A stretch of DNA of 64,000 nucleotides from Limnanthes douglasii subsp. nivea (lineage: Eukaryota > Streptophyta > Magnoliopsida > Brassicales > Limnanthaceae), in assembly GCA_036936605.1 (NCBI GenBank), contig JAUPFV010000004.1, forward strand, positions 68,596,352-68,660,351, given 5' to 3'. Position numbers and translations under genes: made by a program. Positions 53,953 through 64,000 of this stretch are shown in pieces; within the stretch, counting starts at the first letter, position 1; each line of letters opens with the position of its first letter. The notes under the pieces are model-generated. The model had not been told where the DNA came from and did no database searches. It worked only from the letters and a program-made list of their open reading frames with translations.

Positions 53953-56946
53953 TTATTTCCAATAGGGAGGAGTTGAGAGTTCTGCTGGGGGATCTAGCTT
54001 GGGGGGGCCATCTCCATCGGCCGCTTTGGTTGAGGTGCGAGAGAGGGATTGGATAGAGGGTCCGTATCGGTCAATCAAAGAGGTGGGGAATAGCCACGGG
54101 TCATGCCATATGGAGGTGTCTTCTCCATTGCCGATTTCAACTCTGTAGAGGTTGGCTGCTACTGGCCGGAGGTTGAGAATTTTTCGCCAGCTCCAGCTCT
54201 CGTTAGAGGGTAGGGGTAACGTCCAGAAACATTTGTTTTTTATTTTCTCCGTTAGGATCCATTTAGTCCAGAGGGAGTTCTCATTTTTTGTGAGAATGGA
54301 CCAGAGGAGTTTAAGGGTGGCCGCCTGATTCCAAATTTTGAGGTCTGGTATCCCAAGGCCACCCTCTTCTTTGGATTCGACTATCCTTTCCCAGGCAATT
54401 TTTGATCCTGTTATCTTCATTTCTGAGCCAGACCAGAGGAATCTTCGTAGGAGTTGTGAGAGCTCTTTGAGGACTCTGATTGGGAGAATGAATATTGAGG
54501 ACCAGTAAACTTGGGTAGAGAAGAGGACTGAGGTGATCAGCTGAAGGCGACCAGCGTAAGAGAGTTGCTTCGAAGTCCAGGAGTTGATCCGATTAGTGAT
54601 TTTGAGGAAAAGGGGTCTGCAGTCGTTATAGGTGAGTCGGGATGAGATGAGAGGAACTCCCAGGTAACGGACTGGTAGGGATCCTTCCACAAAGTTAAGA
54701 AGGGAGAGGATTTCTCGTTTGATGCCTGGGGAGGTCCTTGAGAAGAAGACTTGACTTTTGGCGGGGTTCAGTTGAAGCCCTGATAGAGCTTCAAATTCAT
54801 GAAGACCTTCGAGGATGAGTTTTATGGAGGGGGAGTTTGCTCTGCAGAGGATGAGGAGGTCGTCGGCGAAGCAAAGGTTGATGATACGGAGCTTTTGACA
54901 TTTCCAATGGAAGCCGAAGGATGGGTGTCTACTTTTTTCCTGGAGGATGCTGGAGAGTACCTGCATTACCAGAACGAAAATATACGGGGAAAGGGGGTCT
55001 CCTTGCCTGAGGCCTTTGGCGCCCGGGAAGTAACTGGATATTTTGCCATTTATACAAACGGCATAAGAGGGGGAGGTGATGCATTGGATGATCCAGTTTA
55101 TCATGTCAATTGGGAAGTTCATGGCGAGAAGAATGCCAAGCACAAGTTCCCATCTAACATTATCGAAGGCTTTCCTAAGGTCTATTTTAAGGGTGCATCT
55201 GGGGCCTTTGCGGTTAGCGTGATAACCGTGCATGAGGTTTTGGGAGAGGAGGATGTTGTCTACTATAGATCTTCCTGGGATGAAGGCAGATTGGGAAGGG
55301 TCTATTAGGGTTGGGAGAGCAGGCTTAATGCGATTAACGATGATTTTGGAGATAGTTTTGTAAATCACGTTGCAGCACGCAATTGGTCTAAAGTCAGATG
55401 GTTGAGTGGGGGAGTCCGTTTTGGGGATGAGGGCTATAAGGGACTTGTTCCAGTTGGGGTCCATTTTTCCTTTCGAGAAGAAGGATTTGATACCCTCGCA
55501 GACATCATGGCCCACTGTTGTCCAGCAGGTTTTGAAAAAATCTGCGCTGAAACCGTCGGGGCCCGGAGCCTTATCACTATTGATAGCGAAGAGGGCTTGC
55601 TTAATTTCCTCGCTAGAGATAGGCTTGACCATGTCCGGGAAAAGGTCCAGGGGAACCGTGCTTTTGATAAGATTTCGGGTTCGGTTCGGGCCAGGGTAGT
55701 CTTTTGAGCTAGGGGATCCTAGTTGGTTTAGGAAGAAATTGTTGAAGGTGGTTCTGATGGCATGGGGATTGGAGGTTATGGAGCCATCTTCTTTCATGAG
55801 GGAGAGGATCTTGTTCCTTGCTCTGCGAGCTCGAATGCTGTTATGGAAGAATTTGGAATTTTTGTCCCCAAGCTTAAGCCAGGTTTCTCTGGATTTCTGC
55901 TTGAGGAAAGATTCCTCCGCTCTGCTGTAGAAGATGTAGGAGTGTGAGGCCTCTTTTTCAAGAGTGATTAGTAGCTGGTTTGAGGGGGAGTTGAAAAGGT
56001 TTTCTTGGGCTTGGGCAAGGGAGGTTCTGGCCTTTTCCACACGGCCGCTAATGTCACTAAAGGCGGTTTTGTTTAGTGAGGATATGGAGGGGGCGAGTCG
56101 AGCGAGCTTGGTGGCTAGATTTTCCATAGGGTTCTGATGCGTGGGGGGGTACCAGCTGTTGAGGACCAGGTCCTGGAAGCTCGGATGGAGCTTCCACATG
56201 TTGAAGTATTTGAAGGGGTGGGGTGAGGCTGAGTAAGGGGTCGAAAGATGGATGATCATCGGAGTGTGGTCAGAGGTGAGAGGGATGTCATAGTGAGCAA
56301 AAGAGTTCGGGAAATAATCGTCCCAAGTGGCATTAATCAAGGTACGATCGATTCTAGACGAAATTGGGTTAGACTCTTGCTTGTTGAACCAAGAGAATTG
56401 AAAACCCGTGGATCGGAGGTCCTCGAGGTTACAGTTTCTACAGCAGTCGTTGAACGTTTCAATGGAGCTGTTCCATTGAGGGTCAAGACTGGTTTTCTCA
56501 TGGGGGCTTCTAATGGCATTAAAATCTCCGAACACGATCCAAGGGGAGTTTGAGTTATTTAAAGCTATGGATTGGAGCTTGCTCCAAAGGGGAAGGCGAT
56601 TAATATGGTCATTAAAGCCATAGACTGCAGTCATGTTGAAACGAGTTTTCCTGGCGGTCCAAGTGATAGAGCAGTGCATGGTCTGGGCCGTGGATTCTAA
56701 GATAGATAGGCTGCATACGCTAGGGTTCCAAGCTATCCATATTCTGCCCAGTTGGTGGGAGTCATGGTTAGTGTGGTAGTGCCAGAATGGCAGCATGGTT
56801 CGCATTATGGGTTCAGTATTATGGACTTTGACTTTAGTTTCTAAAAGGCATACTACGTTAATGCTATTCTTAAAAACTAAGTGACGTACGTCCTTTTGAC
56901 GTACAGGGTCGTTTAACCCTCTAACGTTCCAACATGCAAGTTTCAT
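53953..56946 (-). CDS. LINE-3 ORF2: endonuclease and reverse transcriptase
   Basis: 997 open codons from ATG 56946. Endonuclease at about residues 1-235 (MKLACWNVRGLNDPVRQKDV, VVCLLETKV, WIVFGDFNAI, SSRIDRTLIN, PLTSDHTPMII with the SDH box). RT at about 440-740: INSDKAPGPDGFSADFFKTC, NKSLIALIPKT, DFRPIACCNVIYK, FIPGRSIVDNILLSQNL, LKIDLRKAFDNVRW, LRQGDPLSPYIF, CFADDLLILCRA (FADD catalytic pair), VRYLGVPL. The thumb and SWERI-like region follow. Target nicking and reverse transcription happen in the nucleus on the LINE's own RNA. All catalytic motifs look sound. Start chosen at the first ATG after the ORF1 stop, with the usual MK-ACWN start. Confidence 0.92.
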   Translation of the reverse strand: MKLACWNVRGLNDPVRQKDVRHLVFKNSINVVCLLETKVKVHNTEPIMRTMLPFWHYHTNHDSHQLGRIWIAWNPSVCSLSILESTAQTMHCSITWTARKTRFNMTAVYGFNDHINRLPLWSKLQSIALNNSNSPWIVFGDFNAIRSPHEKTSLDPQWNSSIETFNDCCRNCNLEDLRSTGFQFSWFNKQESNPISSRIDRTLINATWDDYFPNSFAHYDIPLTSDHTPMIIHLSTPYSASPHPFKYFNMWKLHPSFQDLVLNSWYPPTHQNPMENLATKLARLAPSISSLNKTAFSDISGRVEKARTSLAQAQENLFNSPSNQLLITLEKEASHSYIFYSRAEESFLKQKSRETWLKLGDKNSKFFHNSIRARRARNKILSLMKEDGSITSNPHAIRTTFNNFFLNQLGSPSSKDYPGPNRTRNLIKSTVPLDLFPDMVKPISSEEIKQALFAINSDKAPGPDGFSADFFKTCWTTVGHDVCEGIKSFFSKGKMDPNWNKSLIALIPKTDSPTQPSDFRPIACCNVIYKTISKIIVNRIKPALPTLIDPSQSAFIPGRSIVDNILLSQNLMHGYHANRKGPRCTLKIDLRKAFDNVRWELVLGILLAMNFPIDMINWIIQCITSPSYAVCINGKISSYFPGAKGLRQGDPLSPYIFVLVMQVLSSILQEKSRHPSFGFHWKCQKLRIINLCFADDLLILCRANSPSIKLILEGLHEFEALSGLQLNPAKSQVFFSRTSPGIKREILSLLNFVEGSLPVRYLGVPLISSRLTYNDCRPLFLKITNRINSWTSKQLSYAGRLQLITSVLFSTQVYWSSIFILPIRVLKELSQLLRRFLWSGSEMKITGSKIAWERIVESKEEGGLGIPDLKIWNQAATLKLLWSILTKNENSLWTKWILTEKIKNKCFWTLPLPSNESWSWRKILNLRPVAANLYRVEIGNGEDTSIWHDPWLFPTSLIDRYGPSIQSLSRTSTKAADGDGPPKLDPPAELSTPPYWK

Positions 56947-56973
56947 TAAAATAACAGGAGGATTAAAGAAAAG

Positions 56974-57044
56974 CTAATAAAAATTGGGGTTATCCCCGTA
57001 CATACTTGCGAAAGCAGCATTATTTGCTGCTTTAGGTCTTGGTG
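56974..57044 (-). pseudogene. Last codons of LINE-3 ORF1
   Basis: Reads PRPKAANNAAFASMYGDNPNFY and TAG (56976-56974), 28 bases before the ORF2 start. ORF1 is otherwise missing, as in a 5'-truncated LINE. Confidence 0.55.
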
Positions 57045-57299
57045 CACCTCTAGAATTTTTGAACATGCTGTTGTGTATCTTTTAAAAAGGTTTAAATTTT
57101 TGATATTTTATAGAAAGTTAGCTATTATATAAGTGAGTCGTTTACAAAAGCTAAAAAATGCAATCTTTATGTTTAGGGATTTAATTCTATTAATGTATTT
57201 TGAGTAACTCATTATCATTCCATGAATCCAAACCTTATTTTTAGAAATTTTGTTACATTTTATTAATACTAATAATTTTTTAATATCAATTAACCATGT

Positions 57300-59470
57300 T
57301 TGTTTAGTGATTCAAACATGAATCTCACATTTACCTTTGATTCTCGGTTTGGATTTAACACATGTTTCTTTATTCGCATTCAACCCTTGATTCTCATTTC
57401 AGATTTAACAGTTACTTCGTGATTCGCGTTTAACCCATGGTACTCAGTTTGGATCTAATACATGATTCTTAATTTATATTTAACACATAATTCTTAATTT
57501 ATATTTAATTTTTGTTATAAGTTAGATTTAAAATATGATTTATGATTCGTGTTTAACCCATGATTCTTAGTTTGTATTTACACACGATTATCAGTTTGGA
57601 TTTAACCCATGATTCTCATTTCGCATTCAATCCATGATTCTCCGTTCACATGTAACCTATTATTCGTGATTCGTATTTTACCCTTGATTCTCAATTTGAA
57701 TTTAACAAATGATTTTATGTTCGCATTTAACTCTTGAGTCTCAGTTCGAATTTAACACTTGATTTTGGATTCACATATAACCAATGATAATTAGTTTAGA
57801 ATTAACAAATGATTCTCAAATCATATTTACCATATGATTTTTAGCTCGTACTTAACCTATTATTCGTGATTCACATTTTATCCTTGATTCTCTGTTTGGA
57901 TTTAATACAGGATTAAAGTTTTTATTTAAACATTTATTCAGATTTAACACATGAATCGTGTTTAACCCGTGATTATGAGTTCGAATTTAACACAAGATTT
58001 TTGGTTAATGTTTAATCCATTATTCACGTTTCGTATTTTAGCCTTGATTCTCGGTTCGGATTTGACACATGATTCTCTACTCGCATTCTAAAATTAATTT
58101 TCATTTCGGATTTAACAGTTTCTTCGTGATTAGTGTTTAACACGTGGTACTCAGTTTGGATCTAACACATGATTCTTAATTTAGATTTAAGACATAATTC
58201 TTAGTTTGAAATTAACTTTTGTTATAAGTTGGATTTAACACATGATTTGCGATTTGCGTTTAACTCATTATTCTTAGTTTGGATGTAACACATGATTCTC
58301 AGTTTAGATTTAACACGTAATTCTAATTTTGCACTTAATCCATGATTCTTAGTTCACATTTAACCCATTATTTGTGATTTGTATTTTACCATTGATTCTC
58401 AATTTAAATTTAACAAATAAATCCATGTTCGCATTTAACCCTTCATTCTCATTTCGGATTGAATAATTGATTTCTGATTCGAATTTAACAAATGGTAATT
58501 AGTTTGGATTTAACAAATGATTATCAATTTATATTTACCAAATGATTTTGAGCTTGCATTTAACCTATTATCAGTAATTCACATTTTATCTTTGATTCTC
58601 AGTTTATATTTTATAAACGATTCACAATTTATATTTAACCATTTATTTAGATTTAACACATGAATCACGAATCGCATGTAACCAATTATTCTTAGTTCAG
58701 ATTTAACACATGATTGCATTTAAGCCATGACTCTCAGTTCTCATTTAACCCATGATTCTCAGTTTGCATTTAAATTTTGATTCTCATTTTAGATTTAAAA
58801 CATGATTATCGATTTGTATTTAACCCAAAATTTTCAGTTTGGATTTAACACATAATTCTCATTTCATGTTTAAATATGATTCTTAGTTCGTATCAACCCA
58901 TTATTCATGATTCACATTTTAATCTTGATTATGTGTTCGAATTTAACATGTGATTCACGATTCATATTTAACCCTTGATTTTTAATTCAGATTTAACCCT
59001 TGTTCTCAATTCAGATTTAACAAATGATTTGCAATTCATGTTTAACCTCTTTGCTTATCAAATCATTTATAACTCATGATTCTCACTTTGTATTTAACCC
59101 ATGATTCTTAGTTTGGATATAACACATAATTCCTAGTTCACATTTAACCCATGATTATCAGTTCGAATTACACATGCGATTCTTAGTTTGAATTACACAC
59201 ACGATTCTTAGTTTGCATTTAACCATTTATTCTCAATTCGGATTTAACACTTGATTTGGGATTCGTGTATAACTAATGATTCTCAGTTCAAATATAACAC
59301 ATGATTCCTAGTTCGCATTTAACCTATGATTATCCGTCCACATTTAACCCATGTTTAGTTCAGATTTCATGCACAATTATTTGTTTACATTTAACCATTT
59401 ATTCTCAATGCATACTTGATACTTGATTTGTGATTCGGATTTAACACATGATACTCAATTTTTAATGAAA
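57300..59470. repeat. Degenerate satellite: 25-bp unit, about 707-bp higher-order period
   Basis: The region is built from variants of 'gattctcagtttggatttaacacat' (25 bp) head to tail, roughly 85 copies with much divergence. Longer blocks recur: '(g)gatttaacagtt(a/t)cttcgtgatt' at 57402 and 58109, and 'tatt(c/t)gtgatt(c/t)gtattttacc' at 57661 and 58369, a distance of 707-708. So about 28 units form a higher-order repeat, present twice plus a partial third copy. No coding frame crosses it. Confidence 0.85.
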
Positions 59471-60008
59471 ATTATAGAGATATATTAAATCTTTAATGAA
59501 AAAAAATAAATAAGTCTTTCATGTAATAACTAGTGAGCTCATTGGTCCCGCATCTATCTAATTTCTTTTAATATCTCTTGCAACTATCACTTATCACTGG
59601 TCCCGCATCTATCCAAAAAATATTTTACAATGTCTTGCATCAATCGTATCCGCCATGTCACGCATCTATGACACCATATATCATGTCTCACATATAACAA
59701 GACTTCATTTTCTTCGTGAAAACCTATCGAAACCCTTATTTTTAACTATATTTTACATAAAAGCTGCAAAATGAGAAACAAGTAAAACCTAACTCAAACG
59801 AACGTTTCAACTATATTTTATCAATAAAAAAGTTCTAAAATTTTGTAAAAACATAATCAAAAATTAAAAAATACTCGACTTTAAAGATAAAATAGATTCA
59901 AAATTAAGGAAAAAATAAAAAAAAAATAGATAACACAAAAAATTAAGATTAAAAAAACCGAACCATTGTAGTGTAATGATAAAATATAAATAGAAAACAA
60001 AACATATT
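59471..60008. other. AT-rich spacer before Copia-C
   Basis: No gene. A short motif '(tggtcccgcatctatc)' occurs at about 59543 and 59599 with two further degenerate copies. Confidence 0.45.
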
Positions 60009-60240
60009 TGTTAGAATATTCAGTGTATTAAGTTTCCTTGTATAGGCCTCTAAGTTCTCTATATATTGAGAGCCTTACTATTGGTCAATTCTTGAATTAC
60101 ATGTCTAATGCATCAATAAAACAAAAAGGAATATTCTCTAATAAACACAAAACCCTAGCCGCTTCCTGTGGCTACTTCTCTCTTTGTTTTTTAACAAAGA
60201 CAACAACTGAGATGCTACGTAGAACATGTGCATCTTAACA
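60009..60240 (+). repeat. 5' LTR of Copia-C
   Basis: 232 bp, starts TGTTAGAATA and ends CATCTTAACA, directly followed by the primer site. 'ctatatattga' near 60058 may be the TATA box. The partner LTR is outside the window, so the left boundary rests on the TG start and structure only. Confidence 0.78.
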
Positions 60241-60252
60241 TGGTATCAGAGC
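60241..60252 (+). other. Primer-binding site of Copia-C
   Basis: TGGTATCAGAGC immediately after the LTR. Confidence 0.88.
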
Positions 60253-60290
60253 ACGTGTGATTCTGGGAATTCTGGACATCCTCAACAAAG

Positions 60291-61344
60291 ATGGTTGGTA
60301 ATGAAGTCGTGGTTAGTCAAATCTCTGATGAATTAACAATGCAGATTGCTGCCATTCTGAGAAATGGTCTCGGAACACAACAACAAACAACCAACCCCGA
60401 GAATTTATCCCTAGGGATTAAACTCGATGGTGACAACTATGCCCTATGGGTAAACCTGATGAAGAAAGCGATTGGGGGAAGAGGGAGAGTTTCTCACATT
60501 ACAGGAGAGCCGACACCTCCATCCAAAACTGACAAAAAAAAATACAAGGTGGAAACAAGATGATCAATGTGTTTTCACATGGATTATCCAGAATCTTGAA
60601 TCCATCTTGGTGAATAATGTCTCGCAATATCCCACTGCAAAAGCACTCTGTGATGGGTTAGCCACCACATACAGTTCTGGTACAGATTCGTTACAGGTGC
60701 TTGACCTTCATAAGAGGGTTAATTCATTAAGGCAAGGGTCCGATACACTAGAAGATTTGTGGAATAAACTACAGAACATCTGGATGTCTATAGATAGGCG
60801 AGATCCGAACCCTATGAAAGACCCAGAAGACATTCAGATCTACAATAAGAAGACTCAAGAACAAAGACTCTATCAATTGCTAATGGCGATTAATGACAAG
60901 CTGGAACCAGTCAAGAGAGATATCCTGAAAAAGGATCCTCTTCCTTATGTGGAAACAGCATATGCTACAATACGAAGGGAAGTGGTCAGGCTTAATATAC
61001 TAAAATCAAGTTCTTCTGACAGTGACTCGATTGAAATTGGAATGGGTTTGGCTGCTAAAGATTCTACACAGAGGTTTAAATTCTGATCCAAAGAGAAAGA
61101 AGATAAATCCAAGTTGTATTGCACTCATTGTGGGATGAAGAAACAAACTAAAGAGACATGTTTCAAGATGATTGGCTATCCAAAATTGTGGGAGGACGAT
61201 CATAAGGAGAACAAAACCAGCATTTTAGATCTAATATCAAACGGGCTTCGTCTACAAGTGGCGATGAAGATCCGACTAAAAATGAGCAAGGAATTGGTAT
61301 TGGTATTGGAGGAATGGCGGCGAACTCCTATGAAAAACTTGTAG
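60291..61344 (+). pseudogene. Copia-C gag with zinc knuckle
   Basis: ATG 60291 opens MVGNEVVVSQISDEL; LSLGIKLDGDNYALWVNLMKKAI is the start of the copia gag core. An extra A in the A-run at about 60533-60541 shifts the frame; the other frame continues RWKQDDQCVFTWIIQNLES, ALCDGLATTYSSGTDSLQVL, LDLHKRVNSLRQGSDTLEDL and YVETAYATIRREVVRLNIL to a TGA at 61084-61086. In the next part a knuckle-like CTHCGMKKQTKETCFKMIGYP (about 61116-61178) follows, then a stop. Gag would package the element's RNA; this copy cannot give the full protein. Confidence 0.8.
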
Positions 61345-62035
61345 GTAAAGGGTTTGAGAAATCAATGAATTGGATCTTTGATTGCGGGGCTACGGACACC
61401 ATGTCTTATGATCCTAAAGACTTTGGTGACATGTCATCTCCAAAGAAGTCCGATATTGACTGCTAGTGGAGAAATTTGTGAAGTCAAAAGGGGAGGTTCA
61501 ATTATTTTTTCGGAAAAAATGGAAATTAAAAACTGCCTTTATATTCCTTCACTATCCTTAAAGTTATTATTTGTTAGTCAAGTGACAAAACAACTCAGCC
61601 TTGTGGTTCTTATGTATCCATTTTTTGCATTTTACAGGACATTCGTACGAATGAGATCATTGGGCGTGGTATTGAACAAGGAGGTCTCTATTATGTTGAT
61701 GAGGTAGTTCATAAGGGACATGCCATGCTTACTCACGGAACAACCGAAAGGCAACTTTGGTTATGGCACAGGCGACTTGGTCATCCTTCTTTTAGCTATC
61801 TTAAGAGTTTGTTTCCTAGTATTTTTTTGAATAATTCCATTTCATGAGAAATGTGAAACCTGCATTCTTGCAAAAAAATCGTAGGGTCTCATTTAATCAA
61901 AGTAACACTAGAGTTGATTATGCTTTTTCACTAATCCATTCTGATGTTTGGGGTCCAGCACTAAATTACACTAACAATAAAATCAGATACTTTGTTTTAT
62001 TTGTGGATGATTTCTCGAGAATGACTTGAAAATAG
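61345..62035 (+). pseudogene. Copia-C protease and integrase N-terminus
   Basis: NWIFDCGATDTMSYDPKDF (about 61366-61422) is the aspartic protease site with Cys in place of Ser (DCGA for DSGA). Frame changes then lead to LTASGEICEVKRGGSIIF and ENCLYIPSLSLKLLFVSQ-type sequence. The pre-integrase block (LWLWHRRLGHPSFSYL, about 61756-61803) and the first integrase Asp block (HSDVWGPA, about 61939; FVDDFSRMT) are present in yet other frames. At least three frame changes and a stop (62027-62029) break the region. Confidence 0.7.
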
Positions 62036-63065
62036 TTAATGAAACATAAATCGGAAGTACCAGAAATATTTGTTTGTTTTTACAAAATGATTTTGACTCA
62101 ATTTGGAAAAAAAATACAGATTCTCCGTTCTGATAATAGAACAGAGTTTGTCAACCAAACAATGCATAATTTTTTCAAAACAAATGGTCTTATCCATCAA
62201 ACCATTTGTCCAAACACACCTCAACAAAAACGGTACTTCAGAACGAAAAAATCGTACTTTACTTGAAAAAACTCGTGCTATTATGATTGAATCTAGATTT
62301 CTTCATTCTCTTTGGCCAGAAGCTCTTGCTATAGCTACGTATCTTGCAAATCGTGTACCAACCCGATGTCTAGGAAATAAAACTCCATTACAAGTGTTTG
62401 CCACCCAAGTTACAATTCCATCTGTTATGACCTTACCACCTCGTGTCTTTGGTTCTTCGGTGTTTGTTCATATCCCTAAAACTAATCGAAACGAACTTAA
62501 TCCTTCTGCTGAAAAGTGTGTATTTGTTGGATACGGTGTTCATCAAATGGGATATCGGTGTTACAATTCGGTTACTCGTCGAATCCATGTCACCATGGAC
62601 AGTGACTTCTTAGAATCCGATTATTTTTTTGACCACCAATCTCGTGCTCAGGGGGAGAAAGTAAGTGAATCACTGGATTGGTTGCTATATGAAAGTTACT
62701 TTGAGGATGTGCCAAAAGAGTCGGTAAATGGCGCCACCGAACATACCTCTTCCAACATAAAGGAGACTGATGAGGCAGTTCTTACCACCAATGATTCTCC
62801 CGAAGACAATGTCCAACAAGAAATAAATTCAATGGATACTACCAGCGAATCAGCCGAAGAAAATGTCCATCAAGACGTAAACAATTTACAATGTCATAAT
62901 TCACAAAATGCTATTGACCATGACATTTCAGGAAGTTCATTTGTTGAAACTCAAACTTCGGTTCTTCCCCCAAGAAAAAATAGAGGGGTTCCTCCTGACC
63001 GGTATTCACCAGAACACGTTCCTCGTGCTTCTAGATATCCGGTAAAACGGACAGGAAAGGAATGA
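62036..63065 (+). pseudogene. Copia-C integrase core and C-terminus
   Basis: QFGKKIQILRSDNRTEFVNQ has the second catalytic Asp, with Arg where Gly is usual (SDNGTEF). A frame change near 62228 leads to GTSERKNRTLLEKTRAIMIESRF (the Glu) and then 270 open codons: WPEALAIATYLANRVPTRCL, PPRVFGSSVFVHIPK, AEKCVFVGYGVHQMGYRCYN and HVTMDSDFLESDYFF. An acidic linker ends in PRKNRGVPPDRYSPEHVPRA and a TGA at 63063-63065. The integrase inserts the cDNA; here it is broken. Confidence 0.8.
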
Positions 63066-64000
63066 CGAATATTGCAAAGGCGTTTTCAGCTACTATTTTC
63101 TCTGAACAAATCCCTAAAACAGCTCAAGAAGCTAAGAAGATGACTGAATGGCATGAGGCAATGAATACCGAAATGGAAGCTCTAAAAAGGAATGGTACAT
63201 GGGAGAATTGTGTGTCACCACAAGGGAAGAAATCAGTCGGGTGTAGATAAGTGTTTAATATAAAATATAAATCTGATGGCACCATTGAGCGGCACAAGGC
63301 AAGATTGGTTGCCAAAGGATATACACAAACATATGGTATAGACTACTCTGAAATGTTCTCTCCGGTTGCAAAGATTGACACTATCCGAGTTTTACTTTGA
63401 ATAGTCGCGAATAAAGATTGGCCTCTTAATCAATTTGATGTAAAGAATGTTTTCTTGTATATAGACTTGGAAGAAGAGGTATATATGGAACCCCCACCAG
63501 GGTTCTCTGATGGTTTTCAAGAAAATGAGGTATGCAAACTGAAAAAAGGCATTATATGGGCTCAAATAGTCTCCTTGTGCTTGGTTTGGGAGATTTACAA
63601 TGGCAATGAAGAAGTATAGCTACAAACAGAGTAATGGGGATCATGCCTTGTTTTACAAAAAGAGAAGAGAATTAGCCACTTGTCTTATAATATATGTCGA
63701 CGATATGATTATAATAGAGAATGACGAAGAAGAAATTAGCTCTCTTAGGAAAAACCTCTTCAAGGAGTTCGAAATGAAAGACCTTGGGGGATTGAAGTAT
63801 TTCCTAGGAATCGAGGTTCTTAGGTCAAGAGGAGGGATTTATATCTCCCAACAGAAATATATATTGGATTTATTAGCTGAAGTTGCCATGGTGGATTGCA
63901 AACCAAATAACACTCCTATGGTTTTGAATCACAAACTAAAGATAAATGAAGGGGCCAGACCAGCGAATAAAGAAAGGTACCAAAGGTTGGTGGGAAAATT
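63066..64000 (+). pseudogene. Copia-C reverse transcriptase, cut by the window edge
   Basis: Reads WHEAMNTEMEALKRNGTWE and, after a stop at 63248-63250, [45 protein letters not shown], then a TGA near 63397-63399. FDVKNVFLYIDLEEEVYMEPPPGF follows. After frame changes near 63550, LIIYVDDMIIIENDEEE gives the YVDD catalytic core (about 63693), then MKDLGGLKYFLGIEVLRS, YILDLLAEVAMVDCKP and RYQRLVGKL at the edge. RT converts element RNA to cDNA. The motif set is present but the frame is broken at least three times. Confidence 0.8.

Larger units (their letters stand above)
53201..57044 (-). mobile_element. LINE-3: 5'-truncated L1-like LINE, nearly intact ORF2
   Basis: Minus-strand LINE with a short poly-A tail (T run at 53196-53204 on the plus strand) and target-site copies 'cacctctagaa(a)ttttt' at 53184-53200 and 57045-57060. 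It begins inside the last codons of ORF1, includes all of ORF2 and a short 3' UTR. The open ORF2 and the visible target copies make it the youngest LINE in the window. Confidence 0.9.
60009..64000 (+). mobile_element. Copia-C: Ty1/copia element running off the right edge
   Basis: 5' LTR 60009-60240, tRNA-Met primer site 60241-60252, gag, zinc knuckle, protease, integrase and RT in copia order. The 3' LTR lies outside the window. Gag and pol carry several frameshifts and stops. Sequence is unlike Copia-A, so this is another copia lineage. Confidence 0.88.

Noticed and set aside
55402..55707. Plus-strand frames of about 100 codons opposite LINE-3 ORF2
   Set aside because: Mirror frames of a long coding region; no motif of their own.
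57300..59470. CRISPR-like array
   Set aside because: Units are contiguous and diverged with no unique spacers of constant size; it is a eukaryotic satellite.
1..64000. tRNA, rRNA or organelle-derived segments
   Set aside because: No cloverleaf, rRNA or plastid/mitochondrial gene sequence was recognised; TGGTATCAGAGC sites are primer-binding sites, not tRNA genes.

Overview
This window looks like a gene-poor, repeat-rich stretch of a flowering-plant (probably eudicot) nuclear genome. The evidence is the element types: Copia elements primed by initiator-tRNA-Met-like sites (TGGTATCAGAGC), Ty3/gypsy elements with the dual RNase H of the plant Tat lineage, FAR1/MULE-type Mutator transposase remains, hAT and Stowaway MITEs, and L1-like LINEs. 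I could not recognise a convincing intact host gene, tRNA, rRNA or CRISPR array. Nearly every long reading frame belongs to a transposable element, and almost all of these are broken.

Layout, 0-25.7 kb. Copia-A (614-4913, TSD atatc) splits a small minus-strand ORF that has its own TATA box and a cluster of CCCGCC motifs. Copia-A has lost its reverse transcriptase in frame and carries a TRIM-like LTR/PBS block between two copies of a 99-bp piece of its integrase. Next is a minus-strand Mutator-like gene (5874-10384) with FAR1, MULE transposase, SWIM and OTU modules. A 1,225-bp non-autonomous LTR element (6489-7713, TSD catac) cuts its OTU domain, and its first intron holds a GC-rich palindromic repeat cluster. 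Three MITEs or foldback elements follow (11.1, 11.6 and 12.4 kb), then a decayed LINE (13.4-16.0 kb), a tandem array of alternating long and short monomers (16.6-17.8 kb), a decayed relative of Copia-A on the minus strand (18.0-19.5 kb), an orphan ORF with a TATA box, a second FAR1 fragment, and AT-rich non-coding DNA.

Layout, 25.7-52.3 kb. This is one nest. An old plus-strand LINE (LINE-2) is cut into four pieces by a hAT-like element (26305-28921, itself holding a Stowaway MITE and an inverted duplication of a promoter/5'UTR-like block), by Gypsy-A (29973-43671, TSD gtaat) and by Gypsy-B (44787-51164, TSD tttac). Both gypsy elements are Tat-like. Between pol and the 3' LTR each has a long antisense gene with its own TATA box, a conserved GT-AG intron, a 'putative gypsy type transposon' domain and a coiled-coil tail. 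Gypsy-B has lost gag, protease and RT but keeps integrase and the antisense gene. A 2.66-kb gag-bearing LTR element sits inside the antisense gene of Gypsy-A, flanked by a 474-bp duplication instead of a short TSD.

Layout, 52.3-64.0 kb. AT-rich DNA with AT microsatellites is followed by LINE-3 (53.2-57.0 kb, minus), whose 997-codon ORF2 stretch is nearly intact and which has a visible target-site duplication. Then comes a roughly 2.1-kb degenerate satellite with a 25-bp unit and a roughly 707-bp higher-order period, and finally Copia-C, which starts at 60009 and runs off the window.

The most system-like feature is the antisense gene of the two Tat-like elements: promoter, intron, protein domains and a pair of 3' hairpins are conserved between two diverged copies. 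No searches were run; family names rest on motifs read by eye.
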